Below are positions 36,534 to 45,379 of a stretch of DNA of 64,000 nt, in pieces; the first letter of the stretch is position 1; every line of letters begins with the position of its first letter. This stretch comes from Agrobacterium cavarae (GTDB taxonomy: Bacteria; Pseudomonadota; Alphaproteobacteria; Rhizobiales; Rhizobiaceae), in contig NZ_SISF01000020.1 in NCBI RefSeq assembly GCF_004310285.1, positions 1-64,000 of the forward strand, read 5' to 3'. The notes below the pieces were generated by a model, which saw only the letters and a program-made list of their open reading frames with translations, was not told where the DNA came from and searched no databases. The translations under genes and the position numbers were made by a program.

Positions 36534-37232
36534 CTACTTCGACGCGTCGAATACTAAGAAGGCTCGTCCGCACGGGGGGTACGTGTTGAACTCGACCAAG
36601 CGACGCCCGAACCGGTTGGCGGCCTGGAAGAGGGCTTGCTCGTGCCACAGCCCTGACGCGGTCAGGTTGAGAAAGAAGTCGTCGAGATACAGCACACCGC
36701 CACTAGTCATACGTGGCAACAATGCACGGAGCGCGGCCTCGATAGACGACTCCAGATTGCAATCGATCACGCCCACGACAACTGGCTGAGCTGGCTCTCC
36801 ATCGCGGTCTTCTAATTTACGAAAGTCGCCGACGACGAGTTTCGCCCGATCGTTGCCTAGTAACTTCTCCAGAAAAGTACGGACTTCTGCTTCGTCGCTC
36901 TTATAGTCACCTGGAGCAATGAACGGTAGGCGAGCAGCCTCGCTAGGTGTCATAGAGGGTTCACCGGCGAAGTTGTCGAAGCCCACGTACCGCCGGATGA
37001 GTCCTAGATGATCCAATATGTAATGAGCGCCGATCATCATCTCGGCGCGGTAGAGGCCAAACTCGACGTAGTCGCCCACGGGCTTGTTCATTGCCAAGTA
37101 TCCGCGGATGTCCAAGAAGAATTGTACCTTGCGTTGCTGCCGATGTTGATGATCAAGCCTGTCTGCAAGCTCAGCGATTTCTGCCGACAAGGTGTCAATA
37201 CTTGTGGACAGATCATCAATATGCGTACGCAT
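36534..37232 (-). CDS. TylF/MycF-type class I SAM methyltransferase, first gene of the 11-gene operon
   Basis: 232 aa from ATG 37232 (GAGG upstream). Residues 1-40 are a likely coiled coil (IDDLSTSIDTLSAEIAELADRL). A Rossmann methyltransferase follows: GDYVEFGLYRAEMMIGAHYI takes the place of motif I, then RYVGFDNFAGEP, KLVVGDFRKLE, VGVIDCNLESS, and VLYLDDFF near the end. Macrocin-O-methyltransferase relatives act on sugars and phenols. A role in methylating the aryl ring or a hydroxyl is possible. The acceptor is unknown. Confidence 0.8.
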   Translation of the reverse strand: MRTHIDDLSTSIDTLSAEIAELADRLDHQHRQQRKVQFFLDIRGYLAMNKPVGDYVEFGLYRAEMMIGAHYILDHLGLIRRYVGFDNFAGEPSMTPSEAARLPFIAPGDYKSDEAEVRTFLEKLLGNDRAKLVVGDFRKLEDRDGEPAQPVVVGVIDCNLESSIEAALRALLPRMTSGGVLYLDDFFLNLTASGLWHEQALFQAANRFGRRLVEFNTYPPCGRAFLVFDASK

Positions 37233-37276
37233 AGGACAGTTCCTCAATATAGATCCGCATCCAGTATGAATAATAG

Positions 37277-37309
37277 CCTGTGTATTGTGACGCCTGTGTG
37301 AAGCCTGTG
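37277..37309. promoter_or_regulatory. Three CCTGTG direct repeats in the divergent promoter region
   Basis: CCTGTG at 37277, 37293 and 37304, between the 11-gene operon and the exporter gene. Spacings are 16 and 11 bp. They may be contacts for an external activator, because the cluster has no regulator of its own. Confidence 0.35.
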
Positions 37310-37434
37310 AAGCTACTTCTACCGGCCGGGGGTAGGGTCGTTACCCTCATGTACTCCAGTCATACTGTTGTCATGGGGCAAGTGATAGCAGAACTACTCT
37401 GCTCGGGTTCGGCGTGTAGCTAAGGTCTTTGTTC

Positions 37435-38721
37435 ATGACTGATAATCCTTCTGAGAAAATTGCTTCTGGCCCAGACGGCGCCGCGAGGAGGCTCCTGTTC
37501 GTCGACCTGCGGCCACTAAAGGCGTCGACGGAATTCCGGCGCTTGTGGATAGGTCAATCCCTTTCCGGGATGGGCAACCAGATGACGAGAGTGGCGGTCG
37601 CCATCCAGGTCTACGAAATGACCCAATCGTCGCTCGCGGTAGGCATGGTCGGTCTAGCGGCCGTGGTCCCTGCGATACTCTTTGGACTCTGGGGTGGTGT
37701 GATCATCGACAGGGTCGACAGGCGCAAGGTTGTATTAGTCTGCTCGACTGTCTTGTGCGCCACTGCCGCCTTGTTCGCGACGCAAGCATTGTTTAGGACC
37801 CCCCTGCTTCTACCGCTGTTGTATGCGCTTGTTGCCGTTCAGGCGGCATTCACGGCGATCGATGGTCCTGCACGGCGTTCGTTCATCGCGCGACTTCTGC
37901 CGGCAGATCTTATCCCCGCCGCCGCATCGCTGCTTCAGCTATCCTTCCAACTCAGTCTCCTGGTCGGCCCTTTGGTAGGCGGATTGGTGATTGTACAGTC
38001 CGGACTCGCAGCTGCCTATCTTATCGACGCAGTCACGTTTCTATGCGCCCTGTACACAGTCTATCGCATGTCCCCCATGCCCGTTGAAGGGGGAGGCAAG
38101 ATATCGGGTCTCAGCGCGGTTATCGAGGGTATTCGCTTCGCGGCGACAGAGCACATCCTGGCCGCTGTGCTCCTTGTGGACCTGTGTGCAATGGTTCTAG
38201 CCATGCCTAGAGCTCTGCTTCCGGCGATAGCAGTGGAGCAACTCGGTGGAGGCGCGGACCTTATAGGTGCTCTCTATGCAGCTCCGGCAATCGGCGGGCT
38301 GATCGCGGCGGTCCTTTCAGGTCCTCTGTCTTCCGTTCGGCACCAAGGCATGGTTATCATCGCCATGGCTGTGGTCTGGGGAGGTACCAACGCAGCCTTG
38401 GGCTTCGCTAGTTCCGGTTGGCTTGCCATCAGCCTGTTGGCGGTCGGCGGGGCAGCAGACATGATCGGAGGCGTATTCAGGGCGACACTTTTGCAACTTC
38501 GAACTCCCGATCATATTAGGGGTAGGGTCAACAGTCTGGCTTCCGTCGTGAGCACTGGCGGTCCAAATCTTGGCGACGTACGAGCGGGCTTGCTTGCCTC
38601 CGTTGCGACCTCCGGGCAGAGTGCTTTCATCGGAGGCTTAGCGTGCATTGCAGGGGTAGTGCTGGTATCTATGGTTAACCCTACATTCCGGCGGCTAGCG
38701 GTCGGGTTTGGACGGACATGA
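37435..38721 (+). CDS. MFS exporter (EntS/MFS_3-type)
   Basis: About 428 aa from ATG 37435, twelve predicted membrane segments. FRRLWIGQSLSGMGNQMTRVAV, LFGLWGGVIIDRVDRRKVVL (loop 2-3 motif A) and the PARRSFIARLLPADLIPAAAS loop mark the MFS_3 multidrug/enterobactin-exporter group. As the only transporter in the cluster and the sole rightward gene, it likely exports the product and gives self-protection (inference). It is convergent with the MaoC-like gene, six bases apart. Confidence 0.88.
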   Translation: MTDNPSEKIASGPDGAARRLLFVDLRPLKASTEFRRLWIGQSLSGMGNQMTRVAVAIQVYEMTQSSLAVGMVGLAAVVPAILFGLWGGVIIDRVDRRKVVLVCSTVLCATAALFATQALFRTPLLLPLLYALVAVQAAFTAIDGPARRSFIARLLPADLIPAAASLLQLSFQLSLLVGPLVGGLVIVQSGLAAAYLIDAVTFLCALYTVYRMSPMPVEGGGKISGLSAVIEGIRFAATEHILAAVLLVDLCAMVLAMPRALLPAIAVEQLGGGADLIGALYAAPAIGGLIAAVLSGPLSSVRHQGMVIIAMAVVWGGTNAALGFASSGWLAISLLAVGGAADMIGGVFRATLLQLRTPDHIRGRVNSLASVVSTGGPNLGDVRAGLLASVATSGQSAFIGGLACIAGVVLVSMVNPTFRRLAVGFGRT

Positions 38722-38727
38722 GGATCG

Positions 38728-39570
38728 TCATCCCTGATCAGCACTAGCTATCGTCGTCGCCATACCTTGGTGGTCGTAGATCGCGGTAGTCACAGTGCTT
38801 CCAACTTTCTGCACCATGTCGATACGGGAACCGGGATGGTCGGTTAAAACACGCAGGTTCCGATATTCGAAACGCCTTGGACCCCCGCTGTTCGCCTTCG
38901 CGCCGATGTTCAGCAGTACCGTAGCCTGCAGGGGACCCTGCACGACTAGGCCGTCTACCTTCTCCACCGAGGATGAATAGCGTCTGTCGAAATGGATCCG
39001 ATGCGAATTGAAAGTCAATGCGGAGTACCTAAACAGGAGCACCGGGTCGGGATCGAAACGAATGCTGGCTGAAACGAGGCCGGGTGCCGGCTTCGGCTCT
39101 TCGGCTGAGGCACCCTGATGGGACTGGCGATCTATCAACGCCAATGTTCTCCATTCCTCAATGCAAAGTCTCTCCTCGGTCTTGTACTCGACTTTGAGAT
39201 TGATGAGGCAAATCGGGCCTCTGCGACCCGCCTTTGTATTCACCGTCAAGACCCTTTCGTCCCGTCTGACCGTAGCCCCGATAGGGATTGGCGAATAGAA
39301 CTCGATATTCCCGCCTGCCCAGACCCTGTGCGGCAGATCGCGTCGTGTCGGTCCTAACAGTCCGGGGGTACTCCCGTCCTCCGTTAGTTCGTCCTGCGTC
39401 AATATGTCATTTCCGATACACCAATGGTATCCAAGAGGTGCGGTTCGAGGATCTACAGCTGCGACATATTCCGAGAGGGTCGCGACGAACCGGTCGACCG
39501 ATTGCTGAGTCACGATATCGTCGCTCGACCGACTTCGCCCGACATACGCAAATGGATCGGTATCGTTCAT
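38728..39570 (-). CDS. MaoC-like (FAS1-like) hydratase/dehydratase-fold protein
   Basis: 280 aa double hot-dog protein related to itaconyl-/mesaconyl-CoA hydratases: N-terminal half with SVDRFVATL, PLGYHWCIGND and RVWAGGNIEFYSPIPIG; C-terminal half with FRYSALTFNSHRIHFDRRYSS (hydratase-2-like catalytic Asn/His region) and VVQGPLQATVLLN. It overlaps the methyltransferase-like gene by four bases. In this cluster it may act on a CoA ester, perhaps replacing the missing DpgD-type dehydration, or modify a side chain. Not known from Dpg pathways as far as I can tell. Confidence 0.8.
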   Translation of the reverse strand: MNDTDPFAYVGRSRSSDDIVTQQSVDRFVATLSEYVAAVDPRTAPLGYHWCIGNDILTQDELTEDGSTPGLLGPTRRDLPHRVWAGGNIEFYSPIPIGATVRRDERVLTVNTKAGRRGPICLINLKVEYKTEERLCIEEWRTLALIDRQSHQGASAEEPKPAPGLVSASIRFDPDPVLLFRYSALTFNSHRIHFDRRYSSSVEKVDGLVVQGPLQATVLLNIGAKANSGGPRRFEYRNLRVLTDHPGSRIDMVQKVGSTVTTAIYDHQGMATTIASADQG

Positions 39571-40601
39571 GGACGATGGCCGGTCGTGAGCCCATGTTCA
39601 TAAGGCAGGTCGGTTATGGTGCTGACATTGAGAAACCCTACGTCGCGCATAGCCGACTCGTAGTCATGTGCCGAATAGGCCATCCCACGTCCAGAAGCCA
39701 AAACATTCAGATACAATGCAAGCCGAGCTCCGAACACACCAGAGGTCTCGTCTTCGGATGACAAAAATCCGTAGATCATCACCTTTCCGCCTGAAGGAAG
39801 AACATCGAAGGCCTTCTTCAGCAACGTCCGAATCTGATGTTCATCGAAGATCTCTAGGACGTGGCTGAAGAGAACCCCGTCGACATCAGCTGGAAATGAC
39901 GCCTCGAAAAAATCGCCAGGTACGATACAGATACGCGTGGCTTCGGATGTTTCGCCGTTCGCTAGTGCGGCCACCGTGGGAACATCTAGGATTGTGATGC
40001 GTAGATGGGTATTATGACGGACCAACGCCATCGCCGTAGTACCGTCTCCTCCTCCCACGTCAAGCAGGTGCCGGGTCGCAGCCAAATCTACGTTATCGAG
40101 CAATCCTCCCATCGACTGTAGGGTGAATGCCGACATGGCTCTGTGTAAGATCCCTTCCAGTTCCGGATCAACCGCGAGGCGTTGATAAAGCGTCTCTCCC
40201 TCACCGGGGAGAAGATCTAAGGCGACGTTGCGACCTTCTCGCATCGACGCCGTTAAGTGCTGAAAGGCGGGGTAATAAATCCGTTGCCAACCGCTTAGGA
40301 TGTGTTTCCAACTCTCAGGGCCGTCGAGAACGAAGAAAGCTTCTGCCAAGTCGGAATTTCTATAGATGCCGTCGCGCCGGCTAATCAACTCGGTAGAGCA
40401 AAGCGCGAACATCAGGGCGCGAAGCTGAGGTCTTGGGATCCCGATGCGCTCTACCAACGCTTCCAAATCTAGACCGCCGGTGAGGGAAAGGTTTCCGAAT
40501 ACGTTCAACTCATAACCGGCGACTATCGCGTTGAATAGCGCAGGTCCATTTACTATGAGCTGGAATCGATCAAATATCCGATCGTCGGTTACGTTGGCCA
40601 C
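39567..40601 (-). CDS. Acetylserotonin O-methyltransferase-like SAM methyltransferase
   Basis: 344 aa, GTG start. N-terminal dimerisation winged helix (FNAIVAGYELNVFGNL, then LVERIGIPRPQLRALMFALCSTEL), C-terminal Rossmann domain with motif I LLDVGGGDGTTAMAL, ITILDVP, and a VLFSHVLEIFDEHQIRTLLKKAFDVLPSGGKVMIY block. This type methylates phenols or carbons in natural-product pathways. In pheganomycin-like chemistry the 4-position of the ring carries an alkylation, so this protein or the TylF-like one is a candidate. Confidence 0.85.
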   Translation of the reverse strand: MANVTDDRIFDRFQLIVNGPALFNAIVAGYELNVFGNLSLTGGLDLEALVERIGIPRPQLRALMFALCSTELISRRDGIYRNSDLAEAFFVLDGPESWKHILSGWQRIYYPAFQHLTASMREGRNVALDLLPGEGETLYQRLAVDPELEGILHRAMSAFTLQSMGGLLDNVDLAATRHLLDVGGGDGTTAMALVRHNTHLRITILDVPTVAALANGETSEATRICIVPGDFFEASFPADVDGVLFSHVLEIFDEHQIRTLLKKAFDVLPSGGKVMIYGFLSSEDETSGVFGARLALYLNVLASGRGMAYSAHDYESAMRDVGFLNVSTITDLPYEHGLTTGHRP

Positions 40602-40703
40602 AATTCATCTTTCCAGTTGGGATTGAAGTTCCAGCGACAGTGCATATGCCCTGAAGTATTGTTTCGGGACCATGCCTTAGCTTAGGTAACCACTGCTTCG
40701 TAT

Positions 40704-42059
40704 TCACTCGAATCCTTCGATGGGAAGCGGCGGCAGACGTGCGTTGGTATCGACAGCGAACAATTCCGCCAAATGGCGTTCAATTTGTCGAGCGGACAGA
40801 ATATCCGGGGCAGCTATGCAGTACATCACGCCTTGCGACTGGGCATTGTAAGCATTCGTGAATACAACGCCGGTCCGGGTGTTTGGGTCGAAGGCCAAGC
40901 CTGCTTCGAACACGCTATCGCGGGCGGCCCCAAAGGATCCTACTCTCCAGCCGTCCGGCCATATCCGCTCAAGTATGATGCGATCGTGGCCAAATCCGCT
41001 TCCTATTATGCGATCACCGATGATGGCGTAGATATGGGTGGAGCCGGTGACGCGTCCGTTATATTCAGTGAAAAATACTTCCCCCTGCGGGGTCACAATT
41101 GCATCTGCACTCAGACGTCCTCGAAAGCCAAGCGTTGCCATGCATTCGGCGAGGCGCATGCCGTTCGACTCTATCAAAGCCATGGCATCTCCCTCGAAGC
41201 CGACAGGAGGCATCACCTGTGCGCAGGCAAACGGCGCAGAGAGCAACTCGCCGGTACCTCCCAAGGTTACCGATCCCTCCTGGATGGAAAACTCGGCGAA
41301 TGCAGCGCGACTATCTCGATGGTATCTCTCTACGACCACCCGATCGCCGCGGCGGCCGCACAGCTCCTCCCAATGTGCCTCTACATACTCAGCAACCGAA
41401 TAGTCGGTCGGCGTTTGGACAACAGCGCGAGCACCGACGGGATCGAATGTTTGTCCCGAAGTAAAAATAACGTTTCCTGCACCGCCCGTCATGTAATCCT
41501 GCTTGACAATGACGGTATCCGAAATATCAAAAAGGCTCTTGATGGCCTTGTGTAGTTCCTGGTGGCTTTGGCAGACCGCGCCGTCAGGTATAGGAACCCG
41601 CAATCCGGCGGCGATCGCTCGGAATACTGACTTGCTGTTGACCAGGCGTCCGCCATCTTGCGAAAGGAAGCTTAGTCCAGGCATCGCATCGCTCGCGTCG
41701 ATTGATCTAGCGAAGTCCGCCAGGGCCGCATCGGGCCACAGAGCAAAGATTTCGTGGACGTTCCGGCCCGCCATCGCGGTCGATAATGCAACTTTGAAAT
41801 CCGCATTGGTCAAACGTTCGACGAAAGGAACTCTCCGGTCCCCTACAACCTGGGGTGGTAATATCAATATAGAAAGGGATTCTAGATCCACACCGATGAG
41901 CTTAGTTGCATAGTCCATGAAGCTTCGGTCGGCGGCCGACGGCAAAATCAGGATGTCACCGTCGCTAGCAAACCATATTACACGCTGAACCCACCAGCCG
42001 GGCCAATCTTCGCTAGCTCGCAGATTGTCGCTGAAACCGTTTGCAATTAGTATCTTCAA
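40704..42059 (-). CDS. ATP-grasp peptide ligase, PGM1-like
   Basis: 451 aa. N-terminal preATP-grasp region (about 1-140; KILIANGFSDNL, W..QRVIWFASDGDILILP) followed by the ATP-grasp fold with VIVKQDYMTGGAGNVIF, VVVERYHR and metal-binding TEYNGRVTGSTHIYA. The PGM1 group ligates the carboxylate of a guanidino-arylglycine to the amine of a peptide in pheganomycin, and relatives occur in resorcinomycin biosynthesis. With no precursor peptide in the cluster, an aminophosphonate or a plain amino acid is the likely acceptor here. Separated from the O-methyltransferase-like gene by 102 bp. Confidence 0.87.
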   Translation of the reverse strand: MKILIANGFSDNLRASEDWPGWWVQRVIWFASDGDILILPSAADRSFMDYATKLIGVDLESLSILILPPQVVGDRRVPFVERLTNADFKVALSTAMAGRNVHEIFALWPDAALADFARSIDASDAMPGLSFLSQDGGRLVNSKSVFRAIAAGLRVPIPDGAVCQSHQELHKAIKSLFDISDTVIVKQDYMTGGAGNVIFTSGQTFDPVGARAVVQTPTDYSVAEYVEAHWEELCGRRGDRVVVERYHRDSRAAFAEFSIQEGSVTLGGTGELLSAPFACAQVMPPVGFEGDAMALIESNGMRLAECMATLGFRGRLSADAIVTPQGEVFFTEYNGRVTGSTHIYAIIGDRIIGSGFGHDRIILERIWPDGWRVGSFGAARDSVFEAGLAFDPNTRTGVVFTNAYNAQSQGVMYCIAAPDILSARQIERHLAELFAVDTNARLPPLPIEGFE

Positions 42060-42083
42060 AGATTCAAACCTTATTAGTTCAGA

Positions 42084-43331
42084 TCACCAGGTGACTGGGA
42101 GGGTTTCGACACCGTGAAAGCCGGCATGACTCAAAGGGACTTCTGGCTCGGCTACTGTGAGCCGAAGCGTTGGAAACCGCTGGAACAGCTTTGCTAGAGC
42201 AATTTGAAGCTCAAGCCGGGCCAGATGTTGACCGCTACATTGGTGTATTCCATAACCGAATGCGAGATGCTTGTTGGGCGACCGCTGAAGATCGAATAGG
42301 TGTGGTTTGTCAAAGGAAGCGGGATCTCTGTTAACCGCCGGCAAAGCAACAGTCACACTATCCCCGACTTGGATCAGATGATCGCGGATTACGAGCTGTT
42401 CGAGTGCAGTGCGAGGCACCCCATGATGGAAGATCGTCAAGTAACGAAGAAGCTCCTCCACAACTCCGCTAATTGAGTCAGGCTGAGACGTAAACACTTT
42501 TCGCACATCCGGCCGTTGTATTGCGAAGAACGCGCTAAGCCCGATAGTTCCCGCGACGGTCTCGTGTCCTGCTGTCAGCAAAAGGACAGACAAACCGACT
42601 GCTTCGTCTTCGGACAGGTTATGGTCGTGAGCCATCTGGCCTAGAAGGTCATCGGCGCCGGAATGGCGTTTCGTCTTGAGGATCTCGCGAATAAGACCCT
42701 CGAGTTGGTGCATGGCGTCGGCCGCCTCAGCCGCACTTGCGGTCAAGCTAAACAAAGACCGGCTTGCCTTCTGGAATTCCGTGTGGCGTTCGTACGGCAC
42801 ACCAAGCAGTTCACAAATGACCAGCGTTGGAACTGGCAGGGCGAAAGCACTGATAAGATCGACAGGGGTTTCGCGTTTGGCCATGAGATCCAGCTGCAGA
42901 TTTATGATTGCCTCGATTCGAGGCGTCATCTTACGTATACTTCGCAAGCTAAGCCGTTCGGACACAGTTCGCCTAATGCGAGTGTGCTCGGGGCGGTCCA
43001 TATCAACGAACCATCCGGGAAGTGCTGGCTTGCCAATGAAGGGCGCGGCGCTTGGTCTGAGGACTGGCGCCCTTTTGAGCTCCGAGCGCGCGCTGAAGCG
43101 ATCGTCGCTTAGAATATCTCGGGCAACGTCCGCACCAGTAACAAGCCAGCCGACGTGCCCATCTGGATAGACTAGCCGGCATATCGGACCGGAGTCGGTG
43201 GCAATTTGCGACAAGACTGGAGGTGGATCAAAAGGTGAGAGGCGATCGGTAGGGTATTCTACGGGATCGTTCGAAGCCTTCGCGGACTCTGCCACTTCGC
43301 CGATAGACGACAATGGACAACGCTCTGTCAT
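42084..43331 (-). CDS. Cytochrome P450
   Basis: 415 aa from ATG 43331 (GGGAG upstream; the frame continues to 43388). Heme-thiolate loop FGYGIHQCSGQHLARLE with Cys365, ExxR in VVEELLRYLT region, and the I-helix LLLTAGHETVAGTIGL with the acid/alcohol-type pair GHETV. This is a soluble class I bacterial P450 that would need external ferredoxin and reductase, which are not in the cluster. Oxidation of an aryl 4-alkyl group, as in pheganomycin, is one possible job. First gene of its leftward group. Confidence 0.92.
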   Translation of the reverse strand: MTERCPLSSIGEVAESAKASNDPVEYPTDRLSPFDPPPVLSQIATDSGPICRLVYPDGHVGWLVTGADVARDILSDDRFSARSELKRAPVLRPSAAPFIGKPALPGWFVDMDRPEHTRIRRTVSERLSLRSIRKMTPRIEAIINLQLDLMAKRETPVDLISAFALPVPTLVICELLGVPYERHTEFQKASRSLFSLTASAAEAADAMHQLEGLIREILKTKRHSGADDLLGQMAHDHNLSEDEAVGLSVLLLTAGHETVAGTIGLSAFFAIQRPDVRKVFTSQPDSISGVVEELLRYLTIFHHGVPRTALEQLVIRDHLIQVGDSVTVALPAVNRDPASFDKPHLFDLQRSPNKHLAFGYGIHQCSGQHLARLELQIALAKLFQRFPTLRLTVAEPEVPLSHAGFHGVETLPVTW

Positions 43332-43899
43332 ACTGGATCTCCCAGATGTTTGGTTTCGAGGCTTCAGAACCCAACGACACGGGATCACCAGTATAATTCT
43401 TTTGTTACATCTCAGTGACGAACATAAATCATTCGGGGGCGGAAGACCGTCACCGAACTACAGCGATTTTCCAGCGGCACATTGGACTGGCGGCGGAAAG
43501 GCATCTGGTCAAGTTCATGGACATCCTTGGTGTCCGCGGTCACTTCTTGCCTTAATTGAAGGGACGGCATGATTTCCTCATGCTCCCGACCTCGGGCGGA
43601 ACAGCTGGAGAGAGGAGACAAGGACTACCGGAGCCACCCGATGGGCCGCACCGGATTTTTGATGAAAATCGCGCCGGTGCTGCAAGCTGTGGCCTGAAGC
43701 ATCAAGACCGGTTTAATGCTCGTGGGAGAGAGGGGTCAGAGCAGGATGCTGGAGGTGACCCCGCGAGCGACGCGGCGGATTGTTTGGAGCTCCGCCTCAG
43801 GGAGATGACGGGGAGGGGGATTGGGGCGGTGGGACTGCTTCAGCCGCAAAGAAGAAAGCTATACTTCTATTCTATCGCAATCGCCAAGCTTAGGCCGTT

Positions 43900-44380
43900 C
43901 AGGCCTTGAGCTCGACGGCATAAGGGTGGGCGAGCGTCGCTTCAGCCATGCCTGGGGATCGGCGGAATTCATCTTTGCAGTCTGCAACAGCGTCGCGATT
44001 GTTTCCCATGTTCTGCCGCGGTCACTGCCAGCGAAGAGACTGTTTTTCTTGTGATCGCCTGCGGTCTGATCGCTCGCTCGACTATGTTGGAGTCATCTCG
44101 ACACGGCCGTCCGTCAGGAAGCGTTCGAATATATCACGACGCTTTATCGAGTACCGAAGAGCTTCGGCGAGTTTGGATTTGCCTGATACGCGCGGCAAAG
44201 TCGCCTGCCACAGAGTGAAGAGGTCTCGTATTATCGCCGCCGAGCGTTGTTGTCGGGCAGCGACACGCGCCTCAGGGCTTTGACCACGGACGGTATCCGC
44301 CATCGTTTTCTTGGCCATTCCTTCACCGAGCAGGTGGCAATCGCAAGAACATCTATAACGAAGAGAAACTTCAACACGCA
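43900..44380 (-). pseudogene. IS66-family transposase (TnpC) 3' remnant
   Basis: Leftward frames encode conserved TnpC C-terminal pieces: DTVRGQSPEARVAARQ, LPRVSGKSKLAEALRYS, then, in shifted frames, IVERAIRPQAITRK and LFAGSDRG with TIATLLQTAKMNS. Several frameshifts and loss of the N-terminal catalytic half mean it is dead. Confidence 0.75.
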
Positions 44381-44463
44381 ATGGGTAGAGGTCACGCCGA
44401 TTGCGATGGAAACATCGGTTATGTTGGAGCGTTCAGCGAGCGCCCGACGTACCCGCGTGGAAA

Positions 44464-44630
44464 TCCACACCGCATCCTCCGGTGTTGGCAAAACCAGCTT
44501 GCCATGCCGTGCCATCGTCCGCCAAGTCGGAAGGCTGTTCGCTCGCAATCCATAGCACTGCGCAAAGTCATTGACCGTCGTGCCAAGCTCAAGCTTTCGC
44601 AAACGATCTTCGCCTTGACCTCATCAGGCC
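44464..44630 (-). pseudogene. IS66-family accessory TnpA remnant
   Basis: WPDEVKAKIV in one frame, followed after a one-base shift by LGTTVNDFAQCYGLRANSL and TWRTMARHGKLVLP, matching the helix-turn-helix TnpA of IS66 elements. It lies upstream of the TnpC remnant in the same orientation, the usual IS66 order; tnpB is missing. Confidence 0.65.
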
Positions 44631-45379
44631 AATATTAGTCTACCTCACGTTAAGGCTTCCACTCCAACGTACTCTCTGTCGAGAAATTTCCGTTCTCCAT
44701 CCGTGGAAAGCCAATCACAGGTCAGGCCGGTGGGAACAATGCGGGATGGGAACACCGGTTACCCTGCATCGCGGTGTTTTGCGTATGTCTAAAAAGGAGA
44801 TGCGGTCAAAAGCCTACAATAATGCTTAGCGCGGACGCTCTGAATGCCACACCGATACTAGTTTCATCAGCGTAGTTTCTGCACGGCCTTCGTCCCACTC
44901 GTATGCCAACCTCAGTCCTCTTATAGACAATGAAGCATTCCGAAAGTTAGGAGTCGAGGCTCGAAAAATGCAGGTTCGCGGCTCATGTTCCATCAAGGTG
45001 TTAGGCTTTTGTTGGTTCCGGAATTTTTGGATTTCAGCCGGCATGCATTCAGAGGGTCGACCGTTCGATTCCTTTCAAGGCGTAGGAGGCCGAAAAGCCG
45101 CCCCTGTCGCACGAGAGTTTTACGGGAGGACATTATTCACCGACGAAGTCGGTCGATATCGAGACCGTGCGCCATTCGGAAAGGATGGCAGCGTCCTGTG
45201 CATGCTTTTTTTAGATCGCTGCGACCGTGTCACTGCCGAACGGCATGTGTGTTCTGATTGGTCATGGCGAAGGCTCCCAAAGCTACGGGGTCAGGCGGCA
45301 AAGGCGGTCAGGCTGAGAGCTTCACAGACAAGTTTCATGGTGGTGTCTCCAACGGTTCCCGATATCCGAGAGAGCAAGC

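Larger units (their letters stand above)
25272..43331. other. Biosynthetic gene cluster: aminophosphonate + guanidino-dihydroxyphenylglycine (16 genes)
   Basis: Sixteen contiguous genes with gaps mostly under 25 bp and four-to-eight-base overlaps. They encode phosphonate-forming enzymes (pepM, ppd, phnW-type), a PhyH-type oxygenase, a PntC-like nucleotidyltransferase, a Dpg set (dpgA, dpgB, dpgC, HpgT-like), an amidinotransferase, two methyltransferase-like proteins, a P450, a PGM1-like ATP-grasp ligase, a MaoC-like protein and an MFS exporter. All but the exporter are leftward, in two groups. No regulator, NRPS module or precursor-peptide gene is visible. Bounded by the Tn3-like element on the left and IS66 remnants on the right. 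Confidence 0.9.

Noticed and set aside
40773..41555. 260-codon plus-strand frame inside the ligase gene
   Set aside because: Antisense to a clear ATP-grasp coding region; no ribosome site or motifs.
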